NCBI RefSeq assembly: GCF_002933855.1
Contig: NZ_BFAQ01000013.1
Span: 62,001 to 126,000, forward strand
Length of the DNA: 64,000 bases
Origin: Vibrio penaeicida
GTDB taxonomy: Bacteria; Pseudomonadota; Gammaproteobacteria; Enterobacterales; Vibrionaceae
Direction of reading: 5' to 3'
Shown: positions 25,885-34,372 of the stretch, one piece after another
Numbering within the stretch: the first letter of the stretch is position 1
Layout: every line of letters begins with the position of its first letter
Translations under genes and position numbers: made by a program
Notes under the pieces: generated by a model
Database searches by the model: none
Told to the model about the DNA's origin: nothing
What the model saw: the letters and a program-made list of their open reading frames with translations, nothing else

Positions 25885-28581
25885 ATGACGACTAACTTTT
25901 ATATCCCAGAAGATCATGCACCGCTGCCACCAAAAAACGCAGAGGTGATCACGACCGCTTGCGACTATTGCGTTGTCGCTTGCGGCTACAAAGTTTATCG
26001 CTGGCCATTAGAACAAAACAGTGGTGGGTCAAAAGCGAGTGAAAATGCCTTTGGTATCGATTTTCCAAGCGCACCCTTACAAGCATGGGTTGCCCCCGCG
26101 CAACACAATGTTGTTATGCATCAAGGTAAACCTCACAACATTATTGTGGTGCCCGATAAAGACGCAAAAGCCGTAAACAAAACCGGTGATTCGTCGATGC
26201 GCGGAGGCTTGCTGGCACAAAAGCTTTACAACCCATCTACAGGGACTCGCGATCGTTTAACGCAACCCTTGGTGAGAATCGGAGGTAGTTTACAGCCAGT
26301 GCCTTGGGACTTCGCGCTGGATATTGCAGCAGAAGTCGGGCGTCACGTAATTGAAAACCACGGCTCAAACGCTTACGGCGTTAAAACGTTTTCTTATCAA
26401 TACATTGAAAACACCTACGCCATTACTAAGTACGCTCTTCGGCATATCAACACCGCTAACTTTACGTTCCACGATACGCCTTCGGATGTAACCTCTACAC
26501 CGGGCTTTCGTGATGCTGGGTTTGATAACTTCGGGCCAAGTTATGACGATTGGGGAGCTGCGGATACTCTCATGCTGTGTGGTACCGATCCGTACGAAAC
26601 GAAAACCATCATCTTTACACAATACATAATGCCCGCAGTCCAGCGAGGTATGAAAACGGTAATTTTGAATCCGCGTGAAACGGCAGGAATCGCTTGGCTT
26701 AAAAAGCATGGCGGCTTACACATCGATTTAAACCCAGGCTCCGATAACTTGGTCGTAGGGGCCATCATTCGCGTCATACTCGAAAACGGTTGGGAAGACA
26801 GCGAATGGATTCAAAACTGGGTGAACAATAAGTGGGAATCGAGCTCAGGTTTTGGGCAAGGTACACGAAACACACCATGGCAGTGGCGAACCACTTGGGG
26901 CAAGTTCCAAACCAATGGTTTTGAAGACTACAAAAAATGGAATTTGAAACAAAAAGAGTATGACCCTAGATACGCAGCTAAAATGGCGGGCATCGACGTA
27001 AACAAAATTTATCAAGCGGCAGAAATGCTTGCAAAACCGGAGGGCGGAAAGCGTCCGAAATCCTCCATTGCAATAGAAAAAGGGTTTTATTGGTCGAACA
27101 ACACGGGGAATACCAATGCGATTTCCTCTCTTGGAACCATTATTGGAGCGGGAGGGCGTGAAGGGCGTGTGATTGGCAGAATGGGCGGACACCAACGAGG
27201 TGGACAGTCTGGCGGTAAGTTACCGCGTAACAAGTCTCCTGAAAAAGTGCCCGGTCGTCGTCGTCGATCCATCGATACCGACCGTTATCTCTATTCGGGG
27301 CATACGCGCTTTGCTCATGTTATCGGTACGACTTGGATTCAAGCAATGTGTGGAAGCCAAGGGTTACAAAGAAAGTTTTGGGAACTCACGACTGCAAATC
27401 CTCATCAGGTTTACACCTACGATAAGCAAGAAATCATCGATACGCTGAAAAAACGTGCCGATTCGGGCGGTATGGTTGTCATCAACCAAGATATTTACCT
27501 GCGCGACCCAATAGGGGCTAAGTTTGCAGACATCGTATTTCCTGCTGCAACGTGGGGGGAAGAAGACTTTATGCGAGCCAACGGAGAACGACGATTACGC
27601 TTGTACCAAAAGTTTGCAGATGCTCCAGGTCATGCAAAGCCAGATTGGTGGATCATCAGCCAACTGGCAAGACGAATTGGCTACGATGGGTTCGATTGGA
27701 GCAATTCCAACGACGTCGCAGAAGAAGCGTCTCGCTTTAGCCGAGGAAGTCGTAAAGATTTCAACATGATCAAAGTGGCGGCTCACGCAGAAGGTAAAAC
27801 GTTGCACGAAAAGTTACGCGAATACGGCACCGATGGTATTCAAGGGCCGGTTTTCTACAACTACGATACGAAACAACTCGTCGGCACCAAACGTCTCCAT
27901 GATACTGAGATGAATGCTATAGAATTAGCAGAAAAAGGGTTAACCGATGGACCACAAGGTGCGAATATACTTAAAAAACAACTCACTGCATTTAACAGCC
28001 AAACCGGAAAGGTGAATTTGCAAAAACACCCATGGGATCTGTTTAGTGATTTCTATGCGTGGTTACAGCCAAAAGGCGAGGAGCTTTGGTTCTCGAATGG
28101 TCGAATTAACGAAATATGGCAATCGGGTTTTGATGACGTCGAAAGACGTGCCTACGTGATTCAACGTTGGCCAGAAAATTGGGTTGAGATACACCCAGAT
28201 GATGCTAAGGCTAGGGGAATCGAGTCGGGTGATCAGGTCATGATGTATTCCGACCGTGTCGCGAATTTTAAAGATACAATCTTAGGCGTTCATGGTGATG
28301 ACTTTCAATTTAGTAAATTGATGGAAAACGGGCATATCAAGCTGGATAAAGCGGCGGTGACTGCGGTTGCTATTGTCACTCCTGCGGTTAAAAAGGGCGC
28401 GCTATACGCCAATATGATTGATATGCGTCAGCCATCGAATTCGCTTACAACACGGGTTGTTGACCAAATTTCTGGAAACTACAACTTCAAAATGGGTGTA
28501 GCCAATATTAAAAAAATTGGTGAATCCAAATACAAAAGTGAGTTTAGAGCGTTCTCTTTTGCACCAAGAAATATCGTTTAA
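25885..28581 (+). CDS. idrA: Molybdopterin oxidoreductase, putative dissimilatory iodate reductase catalytic subunit
   Basis: An 898-residue member of the DMSO reductase superfamily, arsenite oxidase branch, predicted to reduce iodate in the periplasm. Cysteines 26, 29 and 33 followed by Ser104 give C-X2-C-X3-C-X70-S, the [3Fe-4S] pattern of AioA and IdrA rather than the four-Cys pattern of nitrate reductases and formate dehydrogenases. It lacks its own signal and would be carried out by the Tat-bearing IdrB. The C-terminal molybdopterin dinucleotide-binding domain is present (VEIHPDDAKARGIESGD onward). Strong AGGAGG before ATG. Arsenite oxidase is the main alternative; no aio regulator (aioSRX) or arsenic gene is adjacent, while two diheme peroxidases are, as in idr clusters. 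Confidence 0.8.
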   Translation: MTTNFYIPEDHAPLPPKNAEVITTACDYCVVACGYKVYRWPLEQNSGGSKASENAFGIDFPSAPLQAWVAPAQHNVVMHQGKPHNIIVVPDKDAKAVNKTGDSSMRGGLLAQKLYNPSTGTRDRLTQPLVRIGGSLQPVPWDFALDIAAEVGRHVIENHGSNAYGVKTFSYQYIENTYAITKYALRHINTANFTFHDTPSDVTSTPGFRDAGFDNFGPSYDDWGAADTLMLCGTDPYETKTIIFTQYIMPAVQRGMKTVILNPRETAGIAWLKKHGGLHIDLNPGSDNLVVGAIIRVILENGWEDSEWIQNWVNNKWESSSGFGQGTRNTPWQWRTTWGKFQTNGFEDYKKWNLKQKEYDPRYAAKMAGIDVNKIYQAAEMLAKPEGGKRPKSSIAIEKGFYWSNNTGNTNAISSLGTIIGAGGREGRVIGRMGGHQRGGQSGGKLPRNKSPEKVPGRRRRSIDTDRYLYSGHTRFAHVIGTTWIQAMCGSQGLQRKFWELTTANPHQVYTYDKQEIIDTLKKRADSGGMVVINQDIYLRDPIGAKFADIVFPAATWGEEDFMRANGERRLRLYQKFADAPGHAKPDWWIISQLARRIGYDGFDWSNSNDVAEEASRFSRGSRKDFNMIKVAAHAEGKTLHEKLREYGTDGIQGPVFYNYDTKQLVGTKRLHDTEMNAIELAEKGLTDGPQGANILKKQLTAFNSQTGKVNLQKHPWDLFSDFYAWLQPKGEELWFSNGRINEIWQSGFDDVERRAYVIQRWPENWVEIHPDDAKARGIESGDQVMMYSDRVANFKDTILGVHGDDFQFSKLMENGHIKLDKAAVTAVAIVTPAVKKGALYANMIDMRQPSNSLTTRVVDQISGNYNFKMGVANIKKIGESKYKSEFRAFSFAPRNIV

Positions 28582-28587
28582 CCCAAT

Positions 28588-28625
28588 GAAGTGCCAAAGC
28601 GTAGGGGCTTTGGTACTTCTTTTTT
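28588..28625 (+). terminator. Rho-independent terminator after idrA
   Basis: A 13-bp stem with one G-U pair (28588-28600 with 28607-28619) is followed by six T. It would reduce transcription into the downstream cytochrome gene. Confidence 0.75.
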
Positions 28626-28644
28626 AATAAAGGAATGAGTGAAT

Positions 28645-28944
28645 ATGAAGAAAATGATTGGGTTAACGGTTGTGCTAATTGGAATGCAATCAAACGGTGT
28701 TTTGGCTGCGGATGCTGAAGCGGGAAAAGCAAAAACGATGACTTGTATGGCGTGCCATGGAGCGAATGGGATATCACCTACCGAACTGTACCCAAATTTG
28801 GCAGGGCAAAAAGCGGGGTATTTGGTTAAACAAATGAAAGCATTCAAAGATGGGACGCGAAAAGAGGCAACGATGAATGCAATGGTCGCGGCGCTAAGTG
28901 ATCAAGATATGGAGAACATTGCGGCGTTCTATTCATCAATGAAA
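28645..28944 (+). CDS. Monoheme class I cytochrome c (c553-like), putative electron donor
   Basis: A 99-residue periplasmic cytochrome with signal peptide at 1-20 (ending VLAA) and one heme site CMACH at residues 34-38. The NLAGQKAGYLVKQMKAFKDG segment after it is typical of small cytochrome c553/c4-like proteins, with a Met axial ligand likely in the C-terminal half. I prefer ATG 28645 to GTG 28639. It follows idrA after a terminator and probably shuttles electrons from the quinol-oxidising chain to IdrAB or the peroxidases. The frame closes at TAA near 28947, and the last residues are YSSMK. Confidence 0.78.
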
Positions 28945-28966
28945 TAACTAGAGCCATCCAAAAAAG

Positions 28967-28996
28967 AAAAAGTGAGCTTATGGAAGCTCACTTTTT
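28967..28996. terminator. Bidirectional terminator at the right edge of the island
   Basis: A perfect 13-bp inverted repeat (28967-28979 with 28984-28996) with A and T arms, between the cytochrome c gene and the convergent DUF2960 gene. Its core AAAGTGAGCT is shared with the nagK terminator. Confidence 0.85.
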
Positions 28997-29036
28997 ACAT
29001 TCGAATCGATGAATTCCCTCAATGAGGGAGCAGGTC

Positions 29037-29303
29037 TTAACCTTTCTTTTTACCAACACCAAGATTTTCTTTTTGCGCCAGTGTGATTTTACCGAAACCA
29101 AGCTTTCTAAAATGGTTATCACGGTAATCGCGTACTGCTTTCGTGTCGGAGACTGCTTCTACCTGTTGTTCCATCTTCAAATAATTGGAAATGTCGATAC
29201 CTTCTGCATCCGCGACGGCTTCATGAATCGAACGAAATTTCTCATAAGAAAATAGAAGCGTTTTTTCTTCATCTTTATAGGTATAAATAATGGTGCGAGC
29301 CAT
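29037..29303 (-). CDS. DUF2960 family protein
   Basis: An 88-residue, charged cytoplasmic protein of unknown role. The start at 29303 (MARTIIYTYKDEEKT) fits the family better than an upstream ATG at 29345, whose first residues look non-coding. The C-terminus is Lys/Gly-rich (GVGKKKG). The family name is from memory of Vibrio and Shewanella genomes. The gene is alone on the minus strand and probably marks the point where backbone resumes after the idr island. Confidence 0.6.
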   Translation of the reverse strand: MARTIIYTYKDEEKTLLFSYEKFRSIHEAVADAEGIDISNYLKMEQQVEAVSDTKAVRDYRDNHFRKLGFGKITLAQKENLGVGKKKG

Positions 29304-29413
29304 AAATTTCTGCCTGCTAGGGTTTGACCTGAGTAATTTGGGCACACTCTATCAATTGAGATGAATGATGCCAAATCCTTTTTTCTTATATACCCATATA
29401 TGGGGATGTCGTT

Positions 29414-31228
29414 CTACACTCTACCTTGCAACGGAATAATGGTGACGCTTTCGCCTATCTTGACCGTGTCCACTTCTGGCGTAATTTCGATCAAACAATT
29501 GGCTTCACTCATGGAGCGGAGTATGCCTGAACCTTGCTTGCCTGTGGTTTTTACCTCTAATTGCCCATTAGAGTTTACATTGTAAATCCCACGGCTGAAT
29601 TCGGTTCTACCTTGGCGAGAACGCAAGTTTTCACTTGCAATGGCTTGCACTTTAAGCGGCGTCCAGTTTTGCTCTCCTTGCAGTTTTCGAATAGCAGGCT
29701 CCACAAAATTAATAAACGAAACCATAACAGCAACGGGGTTGCCGGGTAATCCAAAGAAAGGTTTCTCCGCAATTTTTCCGAATGCGAGAGGGCGACCAGG
29801 CCGCATGCTGATACGCCAAAAATCGATCTGGCCCAGCGCATCTAGAGCGAGCTTGATGTAATCCGCATCGCCGACAGATACGCCTCCCGATGTAATAATG
29901 GCATCCGCCGCTTCCCCAGCATCTTGCAACGCTTGCATGATAATCTGTTGTTCATCTTCCAAAATACCTAGGTCCATCACTTCACAACCTAGTTGCTCTA
30001 GAAGTCCTTTTAATGTGTAGCGATTGGAATCGTAGATGCAATTATCTTTTAATTCGTTTCCTGGCGCTTGAACTTCATCACCAGTAGAGAAAAGCGCAAC
30101 ACGAACAGGGCGCACAACATGGCAACGGTCAATTCCGAGCGATGCGATCATTCCCATTTCAGCCGAACCGATGCGTTTTCCCGCCTCAAATACTTGTTGC
30201 CCTTCAGACAAATCTTCACCTGCTTGGCGTACGTTTTGCCCGGCTTTAATGTTAGATGTAGAGAATGTGACAATGTCACCTTGTTGGTTGGCTTGCTCAC
30301 GCATGATGACGGTATCGGCCCCAATTGGGGTGGGAGCGCCCGTCATGATCTTTACCGCTTCGCCTTCTTGTAGCGACTGCATATAGGCATTGCCAGCCAT
30401 GACTTCACTGACTACCTGAAATGCATCCTTTCCAATATCTTCACTGCGAATGGCGTAGCCATCCATAGCCGAATTGGTGTACGCCGGAACATTGATAGGA
30501 GAAGACACAGCTTGTGCAAGAACATTACCGTACGACTTTTCTACATGAATCTGAGTTGTTTCAGAAATAGGGGAGATAGCAGACAATATGGCTTCGCGCC
30601 CTTGCGCGACTGATAAGAAAGCAGGAGACACGATATCGCAGCAACTTGAAGCTTCTGAAGACACGGGGGCACTTGAAGGTTGAAAGTCATGCACTTGCTT
30701 TTCATCCCTTTTGCCGTTCGCATAATCAATCACGAAGCTTGTAATCGCATCGAGATCATTGATGTTCATCTGAGGAAGGCCGGCACTAACAGATCGGTCG
30801 GCTGCAATCGCGATGATGTTTTCATCGCTTGGGTGAAGCCACGGTTTTCCAACTTCTTCTCGGTTTAATTCTATTTTAGGGAAAGCAATGTTTTTGCACC
30901 CTTCAACTAATATCAAATCAAGTTGAGTCTGATCAAACCTTGAAATCAAATACTCAAAATGGGCTTCGTTTTCAGGCGTTTCTGTCATCAAAGCGTAACG
31001 ATAGCGCGAGCTAATCAGCATTTGGCTGGCGCCGGCTTTGCGCAATCGGTAGCTATCTTTCCCGGGTTTATCGACATCAAAATCATGGTGGGCGTGTTTT
31101 AGTACACCAATGCGGATACCTTTTTCAGTCAACTTTGGCAAAAGCGCTTCAAGCAGTGTTGTTTTGCCTGTACCGCTGTATGCCGCAAATCCCAATATGG
31201 GTAATGAGGTAAGAAGAGGTTTTGTCAT
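29414..31228 (-). CDS. moeA: MobB-MoeA fusion protein, molybdenum cofactor assembly
   Basis: A 604-residue cytoplasmic fusion. Residues about 1-175 are MobB, a GTP-binding adaptor (Walker [11 protein letters not shown] near 13-22, then [12 protein letters not shown]). After a linker, residues about 205-604 are MoeA, which inserts molybdate into adenylylated molybdopterin; the signature segments [16 protein letters not shown] and [10 protein letters not shown] are all present. The start at 31228 overlaps the mobA stop by 4 bases; an upstream extension to 31282 would run through mobA. Such fusions are usual in vibrios. The product supplies cofactor for IdrA and formate dehydrogenase. Confidence 0.9.
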   Translation of the reverse strand: MTKPLLTSLPILGFAAYSGTGKTTLLEALLPKLTEKGIRIGVLKHAHHDFDVDKPGKDSYRLRKAGASQMLISSRYRYALMTETPENEAHFEYLISRFDQTQLDLILVEGCKNIAFPKIELNREEVGKPWLHPSDENIIAIAADRSVSAGLPQMNINDLDAITSFVIDYANGKRDEKQVHDFQPSSAPVSSEASSCCDIVSPAFLSVAQGREAILSAISPISETTQIHVEKSYGNVLAQAVSSPINVPAYTNSAMDGYAIRSEDIGKDAFQVVSEVMAGNAYMQSLQEGEAVKIMTGAPTPIGADTVIMREQANQQGDIVTFSTSNIKAGQNVRQAGEDLSEGQQVFEAGKRIGSAEMGMIASLGIDRCHVVRPVRVALFSTGDEVQAPGNELKDNCIYDSNRYTLKGLLEQLGCEVMDLGILEDEQQIIMQALQDAGEAADAIITSGGVSVGDADYIKLALDALGQIDFWRISMRPGRPLAFGKIAEKPFFGLPGNPVAVMVSFINFVEPAIRKLQGEQNWTPLKVQAIASENLRSRQGRTEFSRGIYNVNSNGQLEVKTTGKQGSGILRSMSEANCLIEITPEVDTVKIGESVTIIPLQGRV

Positions 31229-31809
31229 AATACAGTACCAAATTGTTCCAGCTCTTCGGGGGTATTCAGGTTGATAAAGCATTGCGCAGCATCAGAGAAA
31301 TCGACTCGGTGAGTCACACACTCCTGATACAGAAGAATAATTTTACGATCGCCGCGTTTTAGGAATGCTTCGAGCTTAGGCAAAACACGCTTATGGAAAA
31401 GGGTAAACACGGGTTGTAAATGATCACCATCGTGCGCGACTAAAATATCAGAGTCGGCTTGAATGGCGTTTTGAAAACGTGCAACAAGATCGGATGAAAT
31501 ACATGGGCTATCGCAAGGAACAAATCCGACCCAATCACAATTTGCATGTTTTAGACCTGCGTGAATACCACCAAGGGGACCTGGAAAATCTTGAAATTCA
31601 TCACCAACAACTGGGGCATATTCATGATAGGCCTCTATGTTGCGATTGGCGTTGATCAATAAATCGTGCGTTTGGGTGCTCAAAATGGTGTGAACATGTT
31701 CAATCAAAGGGCGACCATTAAGGGTGATTAACCCTTTGTCTTTCCCACCCATACGTGTTGCTTTACCGCCAGCTAAAATAACCCAACTAATTGGCGTTGG
31801 AAATTGCAT
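31225..31809 (-). CDS. mobA: Molybdenum cofactor guanylyltransferase MobA
   Basis: Joins GMP from GTP to Mo-molybdopterin, making the bis-MGD cofactor needed by DMSO-reductase-type enzymes. Protein of 194 residues with the nucleotide-binding start [17 protein letters not shown] and the metal-binding GFVPCDSP near residue 96. Start ATG 31809 lies inside the end of the tungstate ATPase gene (23-base overlap), and its end overlaps the MobB-MoeA start, so it is co-translated with both. Confidence 0.92.
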   Translation of the reverse strand: MQFPTPISWVILAGGKATRMGGKDKGLITLNGRPLIEHVHTILSTQTHDLLINANRNIEAYHEYAPVVGDEFQDFPGPLGGIHAGLKHANCDWVGFVPCDSPCISSDLVARFQNAIQADSDILVAHDGDHLQPVFTLFHKRVLPKLEAFLKRGDRKIILLYQECVTHRVDFSDAAQCFINLNTPEELEQFGTVL

Positions 31810-32491
31810 ACTGTTTCTCTTGTATTAATTGTAATAGTGGCTTTTCTGTCAGGGACTTATCTTCGATACACCACTGTTTTTGGCATAACCGAGTTAACGA
31901 ATTGCTTTGATGACTGGTGATCACCAAACTGGCGCCTCGGCTTAATAAGTCTTTTGACATTAACACCAATCGTTCTATCGATTCTTGATCCAGACTGGCA
32001 CTTGGCTCATCCATCAACAAAATTGATGGGCTAAGGATCCACGCTCTTGCCATTGCAACGCGCTGTTTTTCTCCTCCGGAAAGTAAAGATACGTGCTCGT
32101 CAGCCAATGTTTCAAGCCCGACCATTCTTAACGCAGTAATAACCTTATTGCGTTTTTCTTGCTTGCTCTCCGAAGCGTATTTTACGCCATACGCAACATT
32201 TTGAAACACTGAGCCATCAAACAGATAGGGGGACTGATGCAAGTAAATAATGTCGGAGCGTGTTCGAGCGCCTAACATACGCTTTAACAAGGAAGGTAAC
32301 GGGAAATCGATATCTCCACTGGTTGGCTCAATCAAGCCTGCCATGATCTTAAGCAGCGTGGTTTTCCCTACACCGTTGTCACCTTGAAGATAAACCGCTT
32401 CATTGGGTCCAATTTTGAGTTCAGGAATGTAAAACAGTACTCGGTCTTTAAATCTCATGGAGAGATTGCGAGCAGACAGTTTAAGCGTCAT
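31787..32491 (-). CDS. tupC: Tungstate ABC transporter ATP-binding protein TupC
   Basis: A 234-residue ABC ATPase that energises oxyanion uptake at the inner membrane. Walker [10 protein letters not shown] lies near residues 37-45, the signature LSGGEKQRV near 137-145, and Walker [13 protein letters not shown] follows. I chose ATG 32491, preceded by AGGAGG; a frame open to 32758 continues into the permease gene and is not coding there. The assignment to tungstate is from the adjacent TupA and TupB. It overlaps mobA. Confidence 0.87.
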   Translation of the reverse strand: MTLKLSARNLSMRFKDRVLFYIPELKIGPNEAVYLQGDNGVGKTTLLKIMAGLIEPTSGDIDFPLPSLLKRMLGARTRSDIIYLHQSPYLFDGSVFQNVAYGVKYASESKQEKRNKVITALRMVGLETLADEHVSLLSGGEKQRVAMARAWILSPSILLMDEPSASLDQESIERLVLMSKDLLSRGASLVITSHQSNSLTRLCQKQWCIEDKSLTEKPLLQLIQEKQYAISNAN

Positions 32492-32502
32492 CCGTGTGCC
32501 TC

Positions 32503-33201
32503 CTACGTCCGCAAATACCCTTTCCCACGCACTGAGGAAAGAGAGAAGTTTAATAGCAGCGCCAAACAAAGCAGAACAATACCCAAAGCAACGCCTTGAG
32601 CAAATGCACCTTTTTGGCTTTCCATTGCTATTGCTGTGGGGATATTGCGCGTGACCCCCATAATATTTCCACCGACCATCATGGAGCAGCCGACTTCCGT
32701 AATGATTCGTGAAAATGCCGTAATGGTCGCAGCGATTAACGGGAATCGGTTTTCCCACAATAAAGTAAACGTAACGTGGGGAATGGAAACGCCTAACGTT
32801 AAGGACGTTTCTAAAGCCCGACGATCACTCGCCTGCAATGCACCATGCATCATTGAGACTAAAATGGGGAAACAAATCAGCATCTGGCCGAAAATCATGG
32901 CTTTTTGCGTAAACAGCATTTGCCAATCACCCAATGGTCCGGCTCGCGATAACATCATGTAAAGAAGCAGACCAATAACCACGGTTGGCACTGCCTGAAG
33001 CGTATTCACTAAAGACAGAATCAACCAACGCCCAAGAAAGTCACAATAAGCGAGGATAAAAGCAAACAGCAGCGAAGGGATCAAAACCAGCATCAAAGCA
33101 GAAAGCGACACACTGAATGAAACCGTCACAATCGTCCACAGTTGCGGGTCAAAGCTGATCAGCAGCTGAAGTGCTTCTAGAGTGGTTTGCCAAAGCGACA
33201 T
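32503..33201 (-). CDS. tupB: Tungstate ABC transporter permease TupB
   Basis: Inner-membrane permease of 232 residues with about 5-6 hydrophobic helices. The segment AAITAFSRIITEVGCSMMVGGN near residue 160-180 is the EAA-type loop typical of TupB/WtpB permeases, which docks to the ATPase. It starts 2 bases after the tupA stop and ends 11 bases before tupC. The organisation tupABC followed by mobA and mobB-moeA links tungsten or molybdenum uptake with cofactor synthesis. Confidence 0.88.
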   Translation of the reverse strand: MSLWQTTLEALQLLISFDPQLWTIVTVSFSVSLSALMLVLIPSLLFAFILAYCDFLGRWLILSLVNTLQAVPTVVIGLLLYMMLSRAGPLGDWQMLFTQKAMIFGQMLICFPILVSMMHGALQASDRRALETSLTLGVSIPHVTFTLLWENRFPLIAATITAFSRIITEVGCSMMVGGNIMGVTRNIPTAIAMESQKGAFAQGVALGIVLLCLALLLNFSLSSVRGKGYLRT

Positions 33202-33203
33202 AG

Positions 33204-34055
33204 TTACTCGCTCTCCGCCTCGGTCGGTGTAGCCGACTTAGCATTAGCGACGAAAAGTTGTTTTCCTTGCCGCTTAAAATTATTGATGAGTGCTTGTCCT
33301 TTCTGGTTAACCAACCAATCGCTGAATACCTTCGCACCTTGATAATTGATGTCTGGGTATCGTTTTGGATTCACAAGAATCACTTGATACGGGTTGAACA
33401 AACGCTTATCTCCCTCAATTGCTACACCCAGTTCAACTTTATTTTGATAAGCCAACCACGTGCCACGATCCGTTAAAGTATAGCCCTGCATCTCAGAAGC
33501 CATATTCAATGTTGGTCCCATTCCTTGCCCCACGGAACGGTAGCCGCCAAAATTAGGTTCTATCGTACTTTGTGCCCACAGGTTTAATTCTTTTTTGTGT
33601 GTACCAGAATCGTCGCCACGAGAAACAAACGTCGATTCAGTGTCCGCAATTTTCTTGAAAGCTTTGGCAACGTCATCCCCTCCATAAACTCGGGCGGGGT
33701 CATCTTTCGGCCCGACGACAACAAAATCGTTATACATTAGGGCTCTAGGCAAAATGCCGTAACCTTTTTCAACAAAACTCGCTTCGGCTTTTGGGGCATG
33801 TGTCATCACTAGGTCGACATCGCCATTTTGTCCCATTCGCAGTGACTTACCCGTCCCTGCAGCGATAACATCCACCTTGTATCCGGTTTCTTTTTCAAAT
33901 TCAGGAAGCAGATAATCTAAAAGACCAGAATGATAAGTACTGGTTGTTGTGGCCAAACGAACATGGGGCTTTGTTTGGTCGGCAAATACATTAGAACTGA
34001 CGGTTGTTGCAAAAACAGTCGCTGCAATGGCGAGGGCAGTCGCAGTGTAATTCAT
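33204..34055 (-). CDS. tupA: Tungstate-binding periplasmic protein TupA
   Basis: A 283-residue periplasmic binding protein. Signal peptide at 1-25 (ending VFA). The TTTS motif at residues 36-39 and DLVMTHAPKAE near 81-91 are the hallmarks of TupA, whose Campylobacter and Eubacterium relatives bind tungstate with very high selectivity over molybdate. It is the first gene of the tupABC-mobA-mobB/moeA operon and is preceded by a near-consensus sigma-54 promoter on the same strand. Tungsten may serve the formate dehydrogenase at the right end of the window. Confidence 0.9.
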   Translation of the reverse strand: MNYTATALAIAATVFATTVSSNVFADQTKPHVRLATTTSTYHSGLLDYLLPEFEKETGYKVDVIAAGTGKSLRMGQNGDVDLVMTHAPKAEASFVEKGYGILPRALMYNDFVVVGPKDDPARVYGGDDVAKAFKKIADTESTFVSRGDDSGTHKKELNLWAQSTIEPNFGGYRSVGQGMGPTLNMASEMQGYTLTDRGTWLAYQNKVELGVAIEGDKRLFNPYQVILVNPKRYPDINYQGAKVFSDWLVNQKGQALINNFKRQGKQLFVANAKSATPTEAESE

Positions 34056-34184
34056 TACTTAATTCCATTTATTTTAATTTTTGAATGCATTGGTTTGTAC
34101 CGTTCGCTCTATACTGAACGAGCCAAAAGCAAAGAATCGATAGCCTTGGCGAATCGACGCGAAAAACGGATACCAAAAAGACAC

Positions 34185-34200
34185 TGCAATCCCAGTGCCA
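34185..34200 (-). promoter_or_regulatory. Near-consensus sigma-54 promoter of the tup operon
   Basis: The minus strand reads TGGCACTGGGATTGCA: GG and GC are exactly 10 bases apart and nearly every position matches the RpoN consensus. Transcription would start near 34174, giving a leader of about 120 bases. A GTCA-N9-TGAC dyad at 34240-34256 is a possible activator site. The gene on the other side encodes an NtrC-type regulator. Confidence 0.7.
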
Positions 34201-34372
34201 AGTTGATTTGAGTAAAAACCCCTTGTTTCTGTGAGGGAAGTCATCCGTTTTGTGACCGCTCCCCATCCGAAAAATTTGAGCTAGGACAAAATGTCGCACA
34301 TACTTAGTTTTCCAATTGATCTCGATTGGTACACTCTGTCCCAGTTTTTCCGTACCCAAAGATGAGCCTTAT

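Noticed and set aside
25885..28581. Reading the molybdoenzyme as arsenite oxidase AioA
   Set aside because: The cluster motif is shared by AioA and IdrA, but two diheme peroxidase genes are part of the same operon and no aio regulators or arsenic genes are near. Kept only as the alternative.
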